Below, in pieces: positions 47,108-55,599 of a stretch of 64,000 nucleotides of DNA (position 1 is the stretch's first letter; every line of letters begins with the position of its first letter). Under the pieces are notes generated by a model. It was not told the DNA's origin, made no database searches, and saw only the letters and a program-made list of their open reading frames with translations. The position numbers and the translations under genes were made by a program. The stretch is from Lachnospiraceae bacterium (GTDB lineage Bacteria; Bacillota; Clostridia; Lachnospirales; Lachnospiraceae): positions 248,001 to 312,000 of the forward strand of contig CAJTBO010000001.1 in assembly GCA_910573755.1 (NCBI GenBank). The letters are read 5' to 3'.

Positions 47108-48199
47108 TCAATTAATATTGATACCATGTTCAGCGGCATACGCGTCTACTTCCTCAGGCATTACCCAGATTTTCGGCGGAAAGTTTTTGTATTCAAACTC
47201 TTCCCCATTGATGATCTGCTCTACAACGCCGCAAAGCTGTTCGCCGCCCATGTATACCGTATCTACAGAAGAGGTTGCGCTCAGCGCACCGCTCTTTACA
47301 CGCCTTAAAGCGTCTTCATCCAGGGAAAGCCCGCATGCGATCACCTGTCCCTGCAGTCCGTTCTCTTCAATATAAGAAGCCGCTCCAACCGCACTGTACA
47401 TATCACAGCAGATAATCACATTCGTTTCGGGATGCGCAATAAACAATGCGCCTATGGCGTCCTGTGCAGTGGCAGCATTTGATTCGGACTCCCCTTCGCC
47501 AAGTTCATTGACTGCACCGCTGTAGTTTTCAGCGAGACTATCCAACACGCCTGATTTTACCGTCTGCTGGGCTACATTGCTCGAAGCGATCGACATGCTG
47601 ACATAATTAATCTCTTCAAGCCCCTTTTCTTCAGCAAACTGCGCTATCTTTTCCCCCTGCTGTTTTCCCGACTCATAGGAATCAATGCCAACCTGCGCAA
47701 CGACATATTCTTCACCGGGATTATTATTAAAATCAAGAACAAGAACCCCCGCTTCTTCCGCACGGTTTAAAAAATCTTCAAAAATAGAAATATCGACCAT
47801 ATTGGCTGCGATAACATTATAGCCCTGAATCAGTGCCGTTTCCGCAAGGTCAAGCACGCCTGCATCTCCTGTCTCTGCATCTGCGGGAGCCCAGTATACG
47901 CTTTCCCATCCTCTTGCTGCCGTAGCATCCGCAAATCCCTGCTCTATATTTCCCCAGAAATTCCCGCCGGAAGTTTCTCCTATCAGAGCAATCTTTACAT
48001 CTGTAATACCTGTATAATCCGCATCAGCCTTTGCCGCTGCAGATTCCTCTGTGCCGGCAGAAGTTTCCGCTCCATCGGCCGCTGCATCTTCTACGTCTGC
48101 CGAAGCATCAGACGGTGCATCAGAACCGGCCCCGCATGCAGTAAGGGTGAACATCATCGCTGCCGTTAACAATAATGCTGTAATTTTTTTGATTTTCAT
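47108..48199 (-). CDS. Sugar-binding lipoprotein of the GH43 operon
   Basis: The 363-residue type I binding protein has a lipoprotein signal (ITALLLTAAMMFTLTACGAG, Cys22), an Ala/Asp/Glu-rich linker over residues 25-58, then VKIALIGETSGGNFWGNIEQGFADAT, NVIAANMVDISIFEDFLNRA, GVLVLDFNNNPGEEYVVAQVGIDSYESGKQ and VIICCDMYSAVGAASYI. AAAGGAGAG precedes the ATG. The unusual ligand-side stretch DFNNNPG, in place of the FDR or FNR motif of ribose or galactose proteins, suggests a different ligand, possibly a glycoside. It is first in the operon and opposite a LacI regulator. Confidence 0.92.
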   Translation of the reverse strand: MKIKKITALLLTAAMMFTLTACGAGSDAPSDASADVEDAAADGAETSAGTEESAAAKADADYTGITDVKIALIGETSGGNFWGNIEQGFADATAARGWESVYWAPADAETGDAGVLDLAETALIQGYNVIAANMVDISIFEDFLNRAEEAGVLVLDFNNNPGEEYVVAQVGIDSYESGKQQGEKIAQFAEEKGLEEINYVSMSIASSNVAQQTVKSGVLDSLAENYSGAVNELGEGESESNAATAQDAIGALFIAHPETNVIICCDMYSAVGAASYIEENGLQGQVIACGLSLDEDALRRVKSGALSATSSVDTVYMGGEQLCGVVEQIINGEEFEYKNFPPKIWVMPEEVDAYAAEHGININ

Positions 48200-48260
48200 T
48201 TTTTCTCTCCTTTTCTTTGTTGTGTAAATTTATTTCATATATTATGCAAAAATATGATTT

Positions 48261-48293
48261 GTGATTTTCCATTTTTCTCCGTCCGAAAATCAC
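48261..48293 (-). promoter_or_regulatory. Leader inverted repeat of the GH43 operon
   Basis: GTGATTTTC (48261-48269) and GAAAATCAC (48285-48293) are perfectly complementary over 9 bp with a 15-nt centre. They lie between the predicted transcription start and the binding-protein ATG. It could be a LacI-type operator below the promoter or a leader hairpin. Confidence 0.5.
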
Positions 48294-48309
48294 TTGATCT
48301 GTTGGTTAA

Positions 48310-48338
48310 ACTATACAGCAGCACAATCAAATAGTCAA
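48310..48338 (-). promoter_or_regulatory. Promoter of the GH43 sugar operon
   Basis: On the minus strand TTGACT (48338-48333) and TATAGT (48315-48310) are spaced by 17 bp, about 110 bp upstream of the binding-protein start. Confidence 0.78.
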
Positions 48339-48361
48339 CAAAAAAGTGCTTTATTCTTTAT

Positions 48362-48462
48362 ATTTGTTGAATTTACACAAATTCCATCATGTGAAATTGT
48401 CTAATTTTAAGTATGGTCTTCTTCCGGAAATTTCCGTTCCGTTATGTGAAATTATTTTACAT
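48362..48462. promoter_or_regulatory. Operator-like palindromes between the sugar operon and lacI-type gene
   Basis: ATGTGAAATTATTTTACAT at 48444-48462 is a 19-bp near-perfect palindrome centred on a T, with one mismatched pair. ATTTGT/ACAAAT arms with a 9-bp centre lie at 48362-48382. Further TGTGAAAT and TATGAAAT repeats are scattered to 48490. The 440-bp divergent region contains no other gene, and LacI-family operators are the likely content. Confidence 0.5.
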
Positions 48463-48638
48463 ATTTCATTTTAAGAAAAACTATATGAAATATTTTCTAT
48501 AAAATTACACAAATAATTTACAGATTAATAATGGAAAAAAGCAGAAAAACATTGTATGATAATACATAGTTAATTACATCGAAAGCATATGGCATTCCGG
48601 TGTTTATGCTATATATCCACAGAAAGGCATGATTGCTG

Positions 48639-49637
48639 ATGAAAAAAGTAAAACTAACAGATGTGGCAAAAGCCGCAGGCGTCTCAACAGCAACAGTATC
48701 AAGAGTACTCAATAACAACGGATATGTTTCAGGCGAAGTACGCCTGTCTGTCTGGAACGCTGTCAGATCCACCGGCTACGGCAAGGGCCCCGGCGAAGAC
48801 CATCCCTCCAGGCAGAAACTTGTGGGCGTCATATTGAAAAAACTGCCTGTCAATATGTTTTTTGAGTCTGTAAATTATGCCCTGCAAAACGAACTTGAAA
48901 AGGCAGATATGCAGCCCATTACCATTTTTTGCGATCATGTAAATAACAATACGGTAAAAGAACGGACAAAAAAACTTCTGGATTATCATGTCTGCGGCCT
49001 TATCATCAGCGGCTTTGAAGATGATGTTCTGACAAAAGAAGTCCGCTCCCTTTTATCAGAATGCGGTATTCCTGTCGTATTTGTAGAACGTCTTGCAGAC
49101 AGTCAGGGCTTTAACCGGATCTGTGTAGACAACACCCGCGGCGGATATCTCGCCGCCAGACATCTGATCGAGAAAGGACACAGGAAAATCGTATATATCA
49201 GCAGAGGAAAGACAGATTACCACGCCGGAAGTTATCGTTTAGAAGGATTTATGAAAGCCATCCGGGAAGAAAAACAGCCGCCGGAATATCTGATCAAAAC
49301 CTGCTCCTCCCCCGACGTGTCGGAAGGATACCGCGCTTTAAAAGAAGCCGAACAGGAATTGCCCGGATTTACGGGCGTTCAGGCATGGTATGACGGTTAT
49401 GTGGTAGGCGCATTACAATATTTATACGAAAAAGGCCTAAGGGTACCGGACGACATTGAAGTGATAGGACATGACGGCACTTACTCCGCACTCCTGGCCC
49501 CTCCGGTCAGCAGTGTATGCCTTCCTTTTGAAGAGATGGCGGCGGCAGCCGTAAATGTGATCGTAGAATGGCAGGATGAATCTGTTGAACATTTTGTGAA
49601 AAGTGTTTATCTTGAACCGAAACTTATACTGCGTTAA
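48639..49637 (+). CDS. LacI-family transcriptional regulator
   Basis: The product of about 332 residues has the LacI HTH and hinge (VKLTDVAKAAGVSTATVSRVLNNNGYVSGEVRLSVWNAV) and a type I effector domain (VGVILKKLPVNMFFESVNYALQNE, CGLIISGFEDD, IPVVFVERLADSQGFNRICVDNTRGGYLAARHLIEKGHRKIVYIS, DDIEVIGHDGT). I chose ATG 48639 because AGAAAGG lies 11 nt upstream, better than the TTG at 48633. It is divergent from the GH43 transport operon and is presumably its sugar-responsive repressor. Confidence 0.94.
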   Translation: MKKVKLTDVAKAAGVSTATVSRVLNNNGYVSGEVRLSVWNAVRSTGYGKGPGEDHPSRQKLVGVILKKLPVNMFFESVNYALQNELEKADMQPITIFCDHVNNNTVKERTKKLLDYHVCGLIISGFEDDVLTKEVRSLLSECGIPVVFVERLADSQGFNRICVDNTRGGYLAARHLIEKGHRKIVYISRGKTDYHAGSYRLEGFMKAIREEKQPPEYLIKTCSSPDVSEGYRALKEAEQELPGFTGVQAWYDGYVVGALQYLYEKGLRVPDDIEVIGHDGTYSALLAPPVSSVCLPFEEMAAAAVNVIVEWQDESVEHFVKSVYLEPKLILR

Positions 49638-49643
49638 AAAGAC

Positions 49644-49669
49644 AGGACAGTTTCCCGCCCTGTCCTTTT
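49644..49669. terminator. Bidirectional terminator between lacI-type and thioesterase genes
   Basis: AGGACAG (49644-49650) and CTGTCCT (49660-49666) form a 7-bp stem with a 9-nt loop. TTTT follows on the plus strand and TTTTT, after GTC, on the minus strand. It serves both convergent genes. Confidence 0.75.
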
Positions 49670-49679
49670 AGCGCTTCTT

Positions 49680-50162
49680 TTAAAACCCCTCTTTTCGTCT
49701 CTCCTTCCGAAGCTCCGCCCTCTTCTTCCCGCTCTCCCATTCGATTTTCTCCGTCTCCGACTTCAGTTCCAGGCCAAACTCCACGGTTTTCGGGCGCTCG
49801 TTCTCATCCAGCGCCACCATCATCACATAGGCCCTGTTGATCGGACGGCGGAAACCGTGAATATCTTCTATATAGCTGTCCACCCTCACTTCCATGGAAC
49901 TTCTTCCGATATAGGTCATTCTTCCGATTATGACCACCATATCTCCCAGAAATGCCGGCTCCTTAAACTGCAGGTTATCGATACACGCCGTCGTTACCTG
50001 CGCCTCGCAGTGGCGTCTCGCCGTAACTCCCGCCACCTCGTCAATCCACGCCATAAGTTTTCCGCCGAAAAGACGATTGGCGCCATTGATATCCTCGTAT
50101 TTCAGCAGGCGGAACTGTTCCGTCCGGCTGTCTTCTACATATTTCTTTTGCACTTGATTCAC
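49680..50162 (-). CDS. Hotdog-fold acyl-CoA thioesterase (YciA/BFIT-type)
   Basis: The 160-residue single hotdog domain has the 4HBT features LKYEDINGANRLFGGKLMAWIDEVAGVTARRHC (the catalytic-region Asp in WIDEVAG), VTTACIDNLQFKEPAFLGDMVVIIGRMTYIGRSSMEVRV and FRRPINRAYVMMVALDEN. It hydrolyses acyl-CoA to free acid and CoA. The C-terminal tail is highly charged (KKRAELRKERRKEGF). It is divergent from glycerate kinase and transcribed alone. Confidence 0.9.
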   Translation of the reverse strand: MNQVQKKYVEDSRTEQFRLLKYEDINGANRLFGGKLMAWIDEVAGVTARRHCEAQVTTACIDNLQFKEPAFLGDMVVIIGRMTYIGRSSMEVRVDSYIEDIHGFRRPINRAYVMMVALDENERPKTVEFGLELKSETEKIEWESGKKRAELRKERRKEGF

Positions 50163-50476
50163 TCATTCCTTTCGCTTTACTCTGATGGAAACAGCAGTGA
50201 AAAATATCATTTTTCAATCTGCCCCTTCTTCAGCCAAAATACTAACCGTCTTTTTATAATACATATAATTTCAATAATAAATTCATAGCCTCCGCCGAAC
50301 AATATTTTATAAATTATAGCCTCCCGACACGGAAATTACAATAGCCGTTACCAGCTTACCGCCTGAATAATAAAAATTCCCAAATTTCACCTCTATTATG
50401 ATATACTTACCATAATCAAACATATATCCTGAAAACCATGGCAGAACATACCAAGCTACAAGAAAGGACATTCCCC
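50163..50476. other. Divergent intergenic region of the thioesterase and glycerate kinase genes
   Basis: No gene is seen here. A perfect 8-bp palindrome, TGAAAAAT-ATC-ATTTTTCA (50198-50216), lies 36-54 nt upstream of the thioesterase start. The remainder is A+T-rich with several TATAAT-like hexamers but no promoter I can place with confidence. Confidence 0.4.
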
Positions 50477-51613
50477 ATGAAAACAGTAATCGCCATCGAT
50501 TCCTTCAAGGGCAGCCTCACCTCCATAGAAGCCGGAAACGCCATCAAAAAGGGCATCCTGAACGTCCTGCCTGACACAGATGTCATTATAAAACCTCTTG
50601 CCGACGGCGGTGAAGGCACAACAGAAGCCCTTGTGGAAGGACTTGGCGGAGAAATGGTTCTAATCGATGTCCATGGTCCGCTGGAAGCCCCCGTCAAAGC
50701 AGGTTACGGTATTATCCCCGAGACAAACACTGCCATCATGGAAATGGCAGCCGCCGCAGGCATTATCCTTGTCGGGAAAGACAAGCGCCCTCTGGATGCC
50801 ACAACCTACGGCGTCGGCGAAATGATAGCGGATGCCGTAAAACGCGGCTGCAGAAACTTTATCATCGGCATCGGCGGCAGCGCGACCAATGACGGCGGTA
50901 TCGGCATGCTGGCTGCACTGGGCTATGAATTTCTGGATAAAAACGGACAGCCCGCGGGTATCAGCGCCGGCGCGCTTAAAAATATTGCTTCCGTTCGTAC
51001 CGAAAAAGTTATGCCGGAACTGAAAGAATGCCGTTTCCGGATCGCATGCGATGTAACGAACCCGCTCTGCGGCCCGAACGGCGCAACTTACATTTACGGT
51101 CCGCAAAAAGGCGTTGCGGATAAAATAAAAGATGATCTGGATCACGCTCTGGCAGATTATGCAAAGCTGACCAGCCTACACACAGGAACGGATTACAGTA
51201 ATTATGAAGGCGCAGGTGCCGCCGGCGGGCTCGGTTTCGCCTTTTTAAGTTATCTGCACGCGGACCTGCAGCCGGGAATCCAGCTCGTTATGGACGCTGT
51301 AAAGATGGAAGACGCCATAAAAGGCGCCGACCTTGTCTTTACCGGCGAAGGCCGCCTCGATCACCAGTCAGCCATGGGAAAAGCCGTAACCGGCATTGCA
51401 AAACTGGCAAAAAAACACGGCGCTCCAGTGATCGCCCTTGCCGGTGCAGTCACTGATGGCGCCGAAGAATGTAACCATCATGGCATCGATGCTTTTTTCC
51501 CGATCCTTCGTCAGATCACCACGCTGGATGAAGCGATGGATCCTGATACAGCAAAACAGAATCTGACGAAAACGGCGGAACAGATCATCCGCCTGATCGC
51601 TGCCGTAACATAA
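50477..51613 (+). CDS. Glycerate kinase (GarK/GlxK family)
   Basis: The 378-residue product starts MKTVIAIDSFKGSLTSIEAGNAIKKGIL, the standard glycerate kinase N-terminus. It has PLADGGEGTTEALV, FIIGIGGSATNDGGIGML, CDVTNPLCGPNGATYIYGPQKG, GAGAAGGLGFAFL and VFTGEGRLDHQSAMGKA. It phosphorylates D-glycerate. ATG 50477 is chosen over one 13 codons upstream because AAAGGA lies 8 nt before it and homology begins there. It converges with the AEC transporter gene, with only 1 bp between the stops. Confidence 0.95.
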   Translation: MKTVIAIDSFKGSLTSIEAGNAIKKGILNVLPDTDVIIKPLADGGEGTTEALVEGLGGEMVLIDVHGPLEAPVKAGYGIIPETNTAIMEMAAAAGIILVGKDKRPLDATTYGVGEMIADAVKRGCRNFIIGIGGSATNDGGIGMLAALGYEFLDKNGQPAGISAGALKNIASVRTEKVMPELKECRFRIACDVTNPLCGPNGATYIYGPQKGVADKIKDDLDHALADYAKLTSLHTGTDYSNYEGAGAAGGLGFAFLSYLHADLQPGIQLVMDAVKMEDAIKGADLVFTGEGRLDHQSAMGKAVTGIAKLAKKHGAPVIALAGAVTDGAEECNHHGIDAFFPILRQITTLDEAMDPDTAKQNLTKTAEQIIRLIAAVT

Positions 51614-51614
51614 T

Positions 51615-52559
51615 TCAGAATGTTAAAAATGCCGAAACGATCGGAATTGTTATAACTGACAGCAATGTCGTTATGATGCATCCTTTGGTGCACTCTATCG
51701 CGTCGGCGCCGCTGTCTGCCGCCAGCATAACAGCAGTCGTCCCTACCGGCATTGCTATCATCAGGACAAACACCCCTTCCACCATTGACGGCCATGGCAG
51801 AAGTCTGAATAAAAGCGCCGCCGCAATTGGAATGGCCAGCATTTTGATTGCGGCAAATGCATATACTCTCCTGTCCAGGAAAAATTCTTTCTTACCGCCC
51901 TGCGCCACAGATGCCCCGATCAGTATCATGGAGAGAGGCACCGCCGCATTTCCCACATAATTAAAAAATGTACAAACACTCTCAGGCATCGTTATTCCGG
52001 TTGCAAATATCGTGATCGTAACTACGCAGGCGACCACACCCGGGTTAAGCAGCTTTTTCCACTGTCCTCCCTTTGCTGTATCTTCATCGCCCTGCGCCTT
52101 ACCGCTTTTCGCCGCCAGATAGACGCCGTATGTATAAAAAAGCAGATTATATCCCAGATTATAAAAAGCAATAAGGAGCATGGATTCCTTCCCGAAAATA
52201 CTGGAGATCACCGGAATTCCCATAAATCCCACATTGGAAAAAACCATCATCAGTTTATAAAGATTATGATGCTCCTTTTTTGTCCGCAAAAGAGATGCAG
52301 TCGGTCCGCTGAGTAAGATCAGCGTGCCATAATAAACAACGACCAGGATCAATGTCTGAAAAAGCATGCTGCCCTCCAGACGCGCTCCTCCGCCCAGCAC
52401 ACCATTGACCATAAGACAGGGATTCAGCACATTGACCACTATTTTCGACATTTTACTGCAGGCGTTATCATCCAGCCACCTGATCTTAAATACTATGAAT
52501 CCCACCAGCATCATGGCAAGCAGCACCAACATCTGTTGCACTATCACAAATATATCCAT
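51615..52559 (-). CDS. AEC (auxin efflux carrier) family transporter
   Basis: The 314-residue protein has ten predicted helices in two five-helix repeats, with the crossover features NPCLMVNGVL, LLIAFYNLGYNLLFYTYGVYL, NYVGNAAVPLSMILIGASVA and MPVGTTAVMLAADSGAD. Family members export or import organic acids, including malate and lactate. No neighbour fixes the substrate; a three-carbon acid would fit the adjacent glycerate kinase but the genes are convergent, not an operon. Confidence 0.88.
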   Translation of the reverse strand: MDIFVIVQQMLVLLAMMLVGFIVFKIRWLDDNACSKMSKIVVNVLNPCLMVNGVLGGGARLEGSMLFQTLILVVVYYGTLILLSGPTASLLRTKKEHHNLYKLMMVFSNVGFMGIPVISSIFGKESMLLIAFYNLGYNLLFYTYGVYLAAKSGKAQGDEDTAKGGQWKKLLNPGVVACVVTITIFATGITMPESVCTFFNYVGNAAVPLSMILIGASVAQGGKKEFFLDRRVYAFAAIKMLAIPIAAALLFRLLPWPSMVEGVFVLMIAMPVGTTAVMLAADSGADAIECTKGCIITTLLSVITIPIVSAFLTF

Positions 52560-52626
52560 TTCGCCATATTTCCTCTTCTTGATTTTTTTCCTTCACTGTT
52601 ATCTCATATTTCCGGGCAAATTTCAA

Positions 52627-52654
52627 GGGTGTATAAGAATCTTCTTACACACCC
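52627..52654. terminator. Strong hairpin downstream of the DUF975 gene
   Basis: GGGTGTATAAGAA (52627-52639) pairs with TTCTTACACACCC (52642-52654) over 13 positions with one mismatch. The T-tract is weak on the minus strand (TTGAAATTTG), so it is a terminator-like hairpin with uncertain efficiency. Confidence 0.55.
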
Positions 52655-52673
52655 TGCATCCCCGGAAAAAATT

Positions 52674-53297
52674 CTATGCCTGATAATAATTGTTATGAAA
52701 GCCCCCGTTCATATTTCCTCCTGCCGGTTGCTTAATTGTCTGATAGAAATTTACCAGTGTGGCATCCATATAAGGATATACATAAAGCACAGCCAGCCCG
52801 CAGGTGATCGTACAAAGAAGAAGCCACGGAATAAAGGAAAGAAGCAGCACAAAATAGTCCATTTTATGTCCGTCCATCATCTCAATACTTGCATCCAGCG
52901 CTTCCTTACCGCTCATTTCCGGATGTTCCGCCAGAATATAATATGCCTGAGAATAACTGATCGCTTTGATCACGCCGGGTACAAACAAAAGCAGGCTCCA
53001 CAAAAATATAAATATCCTCATTAAAATCGTCAATACCAATGTATCCGTAAACCGCTGAAATCCGCTGAACAGCACATTTACATCCGGTTCATAACCTCTT
53101 GTCAGATTCAGATAAATATAGGCTTCCCCCAGGCTCAGCGGTCCCAGTACACATATGCCCAAAACCGGCCCTATATAGGGAATTGCGCTGCACACACCCG
53201 CCAGCGCGCCCACAATCACCATACAGACGATCAGCATACCCATATTTCCGCCCATCATCTGCCTTGCCTGCGCTTTTAATTCCGCTCTGTCTATCAT
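52674..53297 (-). CDS. DUF975-type membrane protein
   Basis: The 207-residue protein starts MIDRAELKAQARQMMGGNMGMLIVCMVIVGALAGV, with the DUF975 hallmark of an amphipathic LKxxAR start before the first helix. GPLSLGEAYIYLNLTRG and FVPGVIKAISYSQAYYILAEHPEMSGKEALDASIEMMDGHKMDYF are characteristic of the family. Five to six membrane helices are visible. Its ATG overlaps the stop of the C39-peptidase-like gene by 4 bp, so the two are translated together. Function of DUF975 is not established. Confidence 0.9.
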   Translation of the reverse strand: MIDRAELKAQARQMMGGNMGMLIVCMVIVGALAGVCSAIPYIGPVLGICVLGPLSLGEAYIYLNLTRGYEPDVNVLFSGFQRFTDTLVLTILMRIFIFLWSLLLFVPGVIKAISYSQAYYILAEHPEMSGKEALDASIEMMDGHKMDYFVLLLSFIPWLLLCTITCGLAVLYVYPYMDATLVNFYQTIKQPAGGNMNGGFHNNYYQA

Positions 53298-54022
53298 TCC
53301 TGCTTCTCCCTTCTTCTCACCGAAACCGCCATATTGTACTGCTCTTCATGGCGTTTTTCCACCAGCTTTTTTTCATAGCCTATAGTCCCGTGATTATGCC
53401 ACGGATCATTAAAGTAATAATTTTCTTCATCATAACCCACAAGCAGCATACAGTGCTCATTGGAACGCCACTCAAAAACCCCGCCGGTATCCGCTATGAT
53501 CCATTCCGGCCCCGCATAGGTTTCTTTCAGATCAATACTCGCCCAGAATATGACAGGCATGTCATTATCTATATAATGCCGCAGTAATCCTTCCACGGAA
53601 ATTCCCGTCAGATCTACGGCCTCCCAAACCTTCTCTCCGGCAGTGCCGCTTTTTTCGGGCTCTGCCGATTCCTCCACGCATGCCCCGCTTTCCGCCGTTT
53701 TATTCTTTCTCTGCCTTTTTTGCGGATTCGCCGCCTCTTCCTGAAACAGTTTTTCCAGCGCCTTTTTTATCACCGGTGCATAACATCCCATAGACTGATC
53801 ATCAGCCGGATTCCCGACAAAAACCCTTCTTGGGTCTCCGCCGTATAATTTCCCGTCTTTTTCAAAAAGCGGCGTCTTCTCCAGATAAAAATCCGCAAAC
53901 TGCTCCACTGAAATATCCATACCCAGATATTGCAGAAGCATTACAGCCGAAACGCTCTCACAGCCTGTCGGCCACTCCTTAGTCTGGTCAATATAGGGCA
54001 CTTTTATCAGCTTTTTTGACAT
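53294..54022 (-). CDS. C39-like cysteine peptidase family protein without signal peptide
   Basis: The 242-residue papain-fold protein begins MSKKLIKVPYIDQTKEWPTGCESVSAVMLLQYLGMDISVEQFADFYL. The Cys in PTGCES is the candidate nucleophile and the His in WRSNEHCMLLVGYDEENYYFNDPW the second catalytic residue, with the Asp of NDPW third. A charged, probably disordered insert (NPQKRQRKNKTAESGACVEESAEPEKSGTAGE) lies in the middle. No signal peptide or membrane helix is visible, so it is either cytosolic or non-classically exported. It overlaps the DUF975 gene by 4 bp. Confidence 0.85.
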   Translation of the reverse strand: MSKKLIKVPYIDQTKEWPTGCESVSAVMLLQYLGMDISVEQFADFYLEKTPLFEKDGKLYGGDPRRVFVGNPADDQSMGCYAPVIKKALEKLFQEEAANPQKRQRKNKTAESGACVEESAEPEKSGTAGEKVWEAVDLTGISVEGLLRHYIDNDMPVIFWASIDLKETYAGPEWIIADTGGVFEWRSNEHCMLLVGYDEENYYFNDPWHNHGTIGYEKKLVEKRHEEQYNMAVSVRRREKQE

Positions 54023-54076
54023 ATTTATCAGATCTTTCTTTTTCCGTTCTCATAAAACAGCTCACCGGTCAAAATA

Positions 54077-55582
54077 TCATGCCGATTCTTTCTTGTCATA
54101 ATACTTCTTAATCCCCAGAATCGCCGCAACCAGGATCAATGCACTGATTACCAGAGTGATCAGCCAGTTCTTGCAGATACCGGCAATGATATAGCCCGCC
54201 ACGCAGACCGCCGCAACCACCATTGCATACTGCATCTGGGTCTGCACATGGTTGATATGATTACTCTGAGCGCCTGCTGAAGACATGATCGTCGTATCGG
54301 AGATCGGGGACACATGGTCACCGCAAACCGCCCCTGCCAGTACCGCGGAAACCGCAATGATCATCATCTTCTCATCCGCCATCTTAAACATCTCCACCAC
54401 GATCGGCACAAGGATCGCAAAGGTTCCCCATGATGTACCTGTGGAGAAAGCAAGGAACAGCGCTATCCCAAACATAACGGCGGGGATAAAGATACTCGCT
54501 GTCGCATTGGCGCCTACGGTCCCGCTTACAAACTCACCGATGCCGAGATTATCACCCATTCCCTTCAATGTCCACGCAAAAGTCAGGATCAGAATCGCCG
54601 GAACCATCAGCTTACATCCTTCCGCCAGAGAATTCATAAATTCCTTGAACGTTATGACCTTTCTGGGGAGATACAAAACCGCCATAAAAATAACGGTTAT
54701 CGTTGTTGCAAAGATCAGGCTCATCTCCGCATCACAGTTCGCAAAAGCATCAATAAAGTTTTCCGCGCCTCCTAAAATACCCGTATAGATCATGCCGAAC
54801 ACCGCTGAAGCGATCAGCACCGCAACGGGAAGCACCAGATCCATCACCTTACCGCTTCCGTTGCCTTCCCCGCCTGCCTCTTCCATGCCTTTGAACTCCT
54901 CGGCACCGGAAGTAAACAGATCGCCTTTTTCCGCATTCTTCTCATGTTTTTTCATCAAACCGAAATCCAGATTCAGGGCGATCACCAGAAACACCATCAG
55001 AAGTGTCAGGAGCGCATAGAGATTAAACGGAATTGTACTGAGGAACAACTGGAAACCTGTCAGGGAACTGTTCTCCGGTACATAAGAATTTACCGCCGCC
55101 GCCCAGCTTGAGATCGGCGCGATAATACAGATCGGCGCCGCAGTCGCATCAATGATATAAGCAAGTTTCGCTCTGGAAACCTTATACTTATCTGTTACAG
55201 GCCTCATAACGGAGCCTACCGTCAGACAGTTAAAATAATCGTCTACGAAGATCAACACGCCCAGACCTGTCGTTGCGAAAAGCGCGCTCTTTTTTGACTT
55301 GATCTTTCCGATCGCCCAGTTTCCGTAAGCCCTCGAACCCCCGGACTTCTGCATCAGCACAATGATCATGCCGAGCAGCACATCGAAAATAATAATGTTC
55401 AGGTTCATACTCCCCGTCATTGTCGTAAACAGGGTCTCGAACGTACCCCAGGGTTCAAATCCCGCTGTAAACAACGCCCCTAAAAGCACTCCCACAAACA
55501 GGGAGGAATACACCTCTTTTGTAATAAACGCCAGTAAGATCGCCACTATGGGCGGCACCAGCGACCACCATGTACCATACAT
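54077..55582 (-). CDS. NhaC-family Na+/H+ antiporter
   Basis: The 501-residue transporter has about 11-12 helices and the typical start MYGTWWSLVPPIVAILLAFITKEVYSSLFVGVLLGAL. The conserved blocks LIFVDDYFNCLTVGSVMRPVTDKYKVSRAKLAYIIDATAAPICIIAPISSW, STGTSWGTFAILVPI and GAVCGDHVSPISDTTIMSSAGAQ are those of NhaC. Family members exchange Na+ for H+ or move malate/lactate with Na+. A long polar cytoplasmic loop (KKHEKNAEKGDLFTSGAEEFKG...) lies near residue 210. The upstream side carries the tandem structured repeat. Confidence 0.93.
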   Translation of the reverse strand: MYGTWWSLVPPIVAILLAFITKEVYSSLFVGVLLGALFTAGFEPWGTFETLFTTMTGSMNLNIIIFDVLLGMIIVLMQKSGGSRAYGNWAIGKIKSKKSALFATTGLGVLIFVDDYFNCLTVGSVMRPVTDKYKVSRAKLAYIIDATAAPICIIAPISSWAAAVNSYVPENSSLTGFQLFLSTIPFNLYALLTLLMVFLVIALNLDFGLMKKHEKNAEKGDLFTSGAEEFKGMEEAGGEGNGSGKVMDLVLPVAVLIASAVFGMIYTGILGGAENFIDAFANCDAEMSLIFATTITVIFMAVLYLPRKVITFKEFMNSLAEGCKLMVPAILILTFAWTLKGMGDNLGIGEFVSGTVGANATASIFIPAVMFGIALFLAFSTGTSWGTFAILVPIVVEMFKMADEKMMIIAVSAVLAGAVCGDHVSPISDTTIMSSAGAQSNHINHVQTQMQYAMVVAAVCVAGYIIAGICKNWLITLVISALILVAAILGIKKYYDKKESA

Positions 55583-55599
55583 CTTTTCATCTCCTCTAT

